In this document: piece by piece, positions 6,223 to 8,254 of the stretch
How the letters are laid out: each line of letters opens with the position of its first letter
How positions within the stretch are numbered: the stretch's first letter is position 1
Source: an uncultured Hungatella sp.
Lineage (GTDB): Bacteria; Bacillota; Clostridia; Lachnospirales; Lachnospiraceae
Length of the DNA: 8,254 nucleotides
Assembly (NCBI GenBank): GCA_959018155.1
Contig: CAUEKH010000095.1
Coordinates: 1-8,254 of the forward strand
Direction: 5' to 3'
Translations under genes and position numbers: made by a program
The notes under the pieces: generated by a model
Databases searched by the model: none
What the model was told of the DNA's origin: nothing
What the model saw: the letters and a program-made list of their open reading frames with translations, nothing else

Positions 6223-8254
6223 ATGTATACCTTACTGGTAAATGGAAAAAGCGTAACCGTGGAAGAGGACCGCAAGCTGATTGACGTCTTAAGAAACGAT
6301 CTTCATTTAAAATCTGTCAAAGATGGCTGCAGCGAGGGCGCCTGCGGTACGTGTACGGTGCTGATTGACGGGAAAGCCGTCAAGGCCTGTGTTCAGAAGG
6401 TGTCTAAGATGGAGGGAAAATCCATCGTGACAGTGGAAGGCCTAAGCGACCGGGAAAAAGAAGTATACGTCTATGCCTTCGGGGAAGGGGGAGCCGTGCA
6501 GTGCGGCTTCTGTATCCCGGGCATGGTGATGTGTGCCAAGGGTCTGATTGATCAGAATCCTGACCCGACCCGCGATGAGGCCGCATACGCGATCAGAAAT
6601 AATATCTGCCGCTGTACCGGTTACAAGAAGATTATCGACGCAATCCTGCTGGCTGCGAAGCTGTTCCGGGAAGATAAAAAGGAACTTTCGGCTCCCGTTG
6701 TGGAACATATCGGCCAGAGAGCCCACCGTGTAGACGTACCGGAAAAGGTACTGGGGTACGGGGAGTACGTGGACGATATGGAAGTGGATGGCATGATTTA
6801 CGGAAGTGCCATCCGGACGCCCTATCCGAGAGCAAGAGTTTTGTCGATTGATACGGCCGAGGCAAAAGCGCTTCCCGGCGTCCGCGCTGTCTTAACGGCG
6901 GCCGATGTACCGGGTGGAAATAAGGTAGGCCATTTAAAGAAGGACTGGGACACCATGATAGCGGTTGGCGATATTACACGCTATGTGGGTGACGCGGTTT
7001 GCCTGGTGGCTGCCGATACGCCGGAGATTCTCGAAGAGGCGAAGAAGCTGGTAAAAATCGAGTATGAAGAGCTTCCGGGTGTATTTTCTCCCCAGGAGGC
7101 GTTGAAGCCGGATGCGCCGCTGGTTCATGAGACGGGCAATATCCTGGCTCACGAGCATCTTGTCCGGGGCGACGCCAAAAAGGCTATCGAACATTCCAAA
7201 TACGTTGTAACGAAAGAATATTTTACTCCATTTACAGAGCACGCCTTCTTAGAGCCGGAGTGCGCCGTTGCCATCGTGGATAAGGAGAAAGAGGAAGCGC
7301 TTATCTATTCCACCGATCAGGGGACATATGATACTCAGAGAGAATGTGCCGGAATGCTGGGCTGGGAACTTTCCAAAGTCCACGTCATCAACAAGCTGGT
7401 TGGCGGCGGGTTTGGCGGCAAGGAAGATATGACGGTACAGCACCACGCGGCGCTACTGTCCTACCATACCGGAAAGCCGGTAAAGGTGAAGCTGACGAGA
7501 AAAGAAAGCATTATGATTCATCCGAAACGCCATCCGGCGTGGATGGAATTTACGACGGCCTGCGACGAGAACGGTTATTTAACCGGGATGACGGCGAAGG
7601 TCATCACCGATACGGGCGCGTACGCCTCTCTCGGAGGCCCCGTACTCCAGAGACTCTGCACCCACGCGGCAGGGCCGTACAATTATCAGAATATTGATAT
7701 CGACGGCACCGCGGTCTATACGAACAACCCGCCGGCAGGCGCGTTCCGCGGATTCGGCGTGACCCAGAGCTGTTTTGCTACGGAGTGTAACTTAAACTTA
7801 CTGGCAGAAATGGTGGGCATCAGCCCATGGGAAATCCGCTACCGCAACGCAATCCGTCCAGGCCAGGAACTTCCCAACGGCCAGATCGCTGCCGCCGGAA
7901 CCGCTTTGGCAGAGACTTTAGAGGCAGTAAAGGATATCTACGAGAGCCACCCGCGCGCCGGAATCGCCTGTGCCATGAAGAATGCCGGCGTGGGCGTAGG
8001 ACTTCCCGACTGGGGACGCTGCCGCTTAACTGTGGAGAATGGAAAGATCAATATCCGTTCCGGCGCCTCCTGTATTGGTCAGGGACTGGGCACCGTTCTG
8101 GAACAGGTTGTATGTGAGACGGTCGGCGTTACCGGCGAACAGGTGGTGTATGTGGCTGCCGAGACGAATCTGGCGCCTGATTCCGGTACGACCTCCGGTT
8201 CGAGACAGACCCTGGTAACGGGCGAGGCCGCGGTCCGGGCATGTAAGGACTTAC
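6223..8254 (+). CDS. xdhD: Fused [2Fe-2S] / molybdopterin hydroxylase, XdhD / selenium-dependent xanthine dehydrogenase type (3' end cut by window)
   Basis: Molybdenum hydroxylase expected to hydroxylate a purine (xanthine or hypoxanthine type) with water as the oxygen source. The 677 visible codons are open to the right edge; full members run to roughly 850-950 aa, so the C-terminus is missing. Residues 1-60 are a plant-type [2Fe-2S] domain with Cys36, 41, 44, 56. Residues about 75-150 are the helical [2Fe-2S] domain with Cys94/97 (CGFC) and Cys129/131 (CRCTGY). The Mo domain starts near 168 (HRVDVPEKVLGYGEYVDD), with GGGFGGKED (394-402), KRHPAWMEF and AFRGFG (507-512) as molybdopterin and active-site landmarks. 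The catalytic glutamate should lie beyond the edge. Fe-S and Mo parts are fused directly, with no FAD domain. Family selenium is a labile non-selenocysteine cofactor, and indeed no in-frame TGA occurs here. The 17-bp gap from ygfK implies one operon. Substrate is inferred from family and neighbours. Confidence 0.92.
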   Translation, partial: MYTLLVNGKSVTVEEDRKLIDVLRNDLHLKSVKDGCSEGACGTCTVLIDGKAVKACVQKVSKMEGKSIVTVEGLSDREKEVYVYAFGEGGAVQCGFCIPGMVMCAKGLIDQNPDPTRDEAAYAIRNNICRCTGYKKIIDAILLAAKLFREDKKELSAPVVEHIGQRAHRVDVPEKVLGYGEYVDDMEVDGMIYGSAIRTPYPRARVLSIDTAEAKALPGVRAVLTAADVPGGNKVGHLKKDWDTMIAVGDITRYVGDAVCLVAADTPEILEEAKKLVKIEYEELPGVFSPQEALKPDAPLVHETGNILAHEHLVRGDAKKAIEHSKYVVTKEYFTPFTEHAFLEPECAVAIVDKEKEEALIYSTDQGTYDTQRECAGMLGWELSKVHVINKLVGGGFGGKEDMTVQHHAALLSYHTGKPVKVKLTRKESIMIHPKRHPAWMEFTTACDENGYLTGMTAKVITDTGAYASLGGPVLQRLCTHAAGPYNYQNIDIDGTAVYTNNPPAGAFRGFGVTQSCFATECNLNLLAEMVGISPWEIRYRNAIRPGQELPNGQIAAAGTALAETLEAVKDIYESHPRAGIACAMKNAGVGVGLPDWGRCRLTVENGKINIRSGASCIGQGLGTVLEQVVCETVGVTGEQVVYVAAETNLAPDSGTTSGSRQTLVTGEAAVRACKDL

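Noticed and set aside
7344..8117. Plus-strand frames inside the hydroxylase gene (7344-7697, 7827-8117)
   Set aside because: The hydroxylase frame is continuous through both stretches with GGGFGGKED and AFRGFG motifs intact; these are alternate-frame shadows.
6223..8254. Selenocysteine in the selenium-dependent hydroxylase
   Set aside because: No in-frame TGA occurs in the visible coding sequence; this family uses a labile selenium cofactor instead.
1..8254. CRISPR arrays, tRNA/rRNA genes, insertion sequences, phage or defence genes
   Set aside because: No regularly spaced repeats, cloverleaf-like sequences, transposase motifs or terminal repeats were seen; the whole window is a compact metabolic locus.

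Overview
The window looks like chromosomal DNA of an anaerobic, gut-type Clostridia, most likely a Lachnospiraceae relative. This is inferred from strong AGGAGG-type ribosome binding sites, mixed AGA/CTG/TTA/GGC codon use, AT-rich spacers between GC-richer genes, and the gene set itself. I cannot name a species. All five protein genes belong to the selenium-linked molybdenum hydroxylase / anaerobic purine catabolism neighbourhood known from E. coli as ygeX ... ygfK-ssnA-ygfM-xdhD.

Layout: two transcription units diverge from a 328-bp spacer (1404-1731). Leftward on the minus strand are a YheO/DauR-type PAS-HTH regulator (756-1403) and, 57 bp further on, ygeX, a PLP-dependent 2,3-diaminopropionate ammonia-lyase (698 to the window edge, C-terminus missing). 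Rightward on the plus strand are ssnA, an amidohydrolase (1732-3066); ygfK, a large flavin/Fe-S oxidoreductase (3209-6205); and a fused [2Fe-2S] plus molybdopterin hydroxylase of the XdhD / selenium-dependent xanthine dehydrogenase type (6223 to the right edge, C-terminus missing). The last gene has no stop codon inside the window.

Working together (inference on top of family knowledge): the Mo hydroxylase would interconvert or hydroxylate purines. YgfK, which carries the modules of dihydropyrimidine dehydrogenase in a permuted order, would reduce a heterocyclic substrate. SsnA would hydrolyse a cyclic C-N bond. YgeX would finish the route by splitting 2,3-diaminopropionate, whose three carbons can be mapped onto purine C6-C5-C4, into pyruvate and ammonia. 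The PAS-type regulator is the natural candidate for controlling both units.

The least explained part is the spacer before ssnA. Positions 1551-1678 can fold, on the plus strand only, as a closed three-helix junction: a 9-bp outer stem, a 10-bp perfect stem, and an 8-bp stem with two G-U pairs. I do not recognise it as a known riboswitch class. It could be an unrecognised leader RNA for the purine operon, or the outer repeat could instead be a pair of DNA operators.
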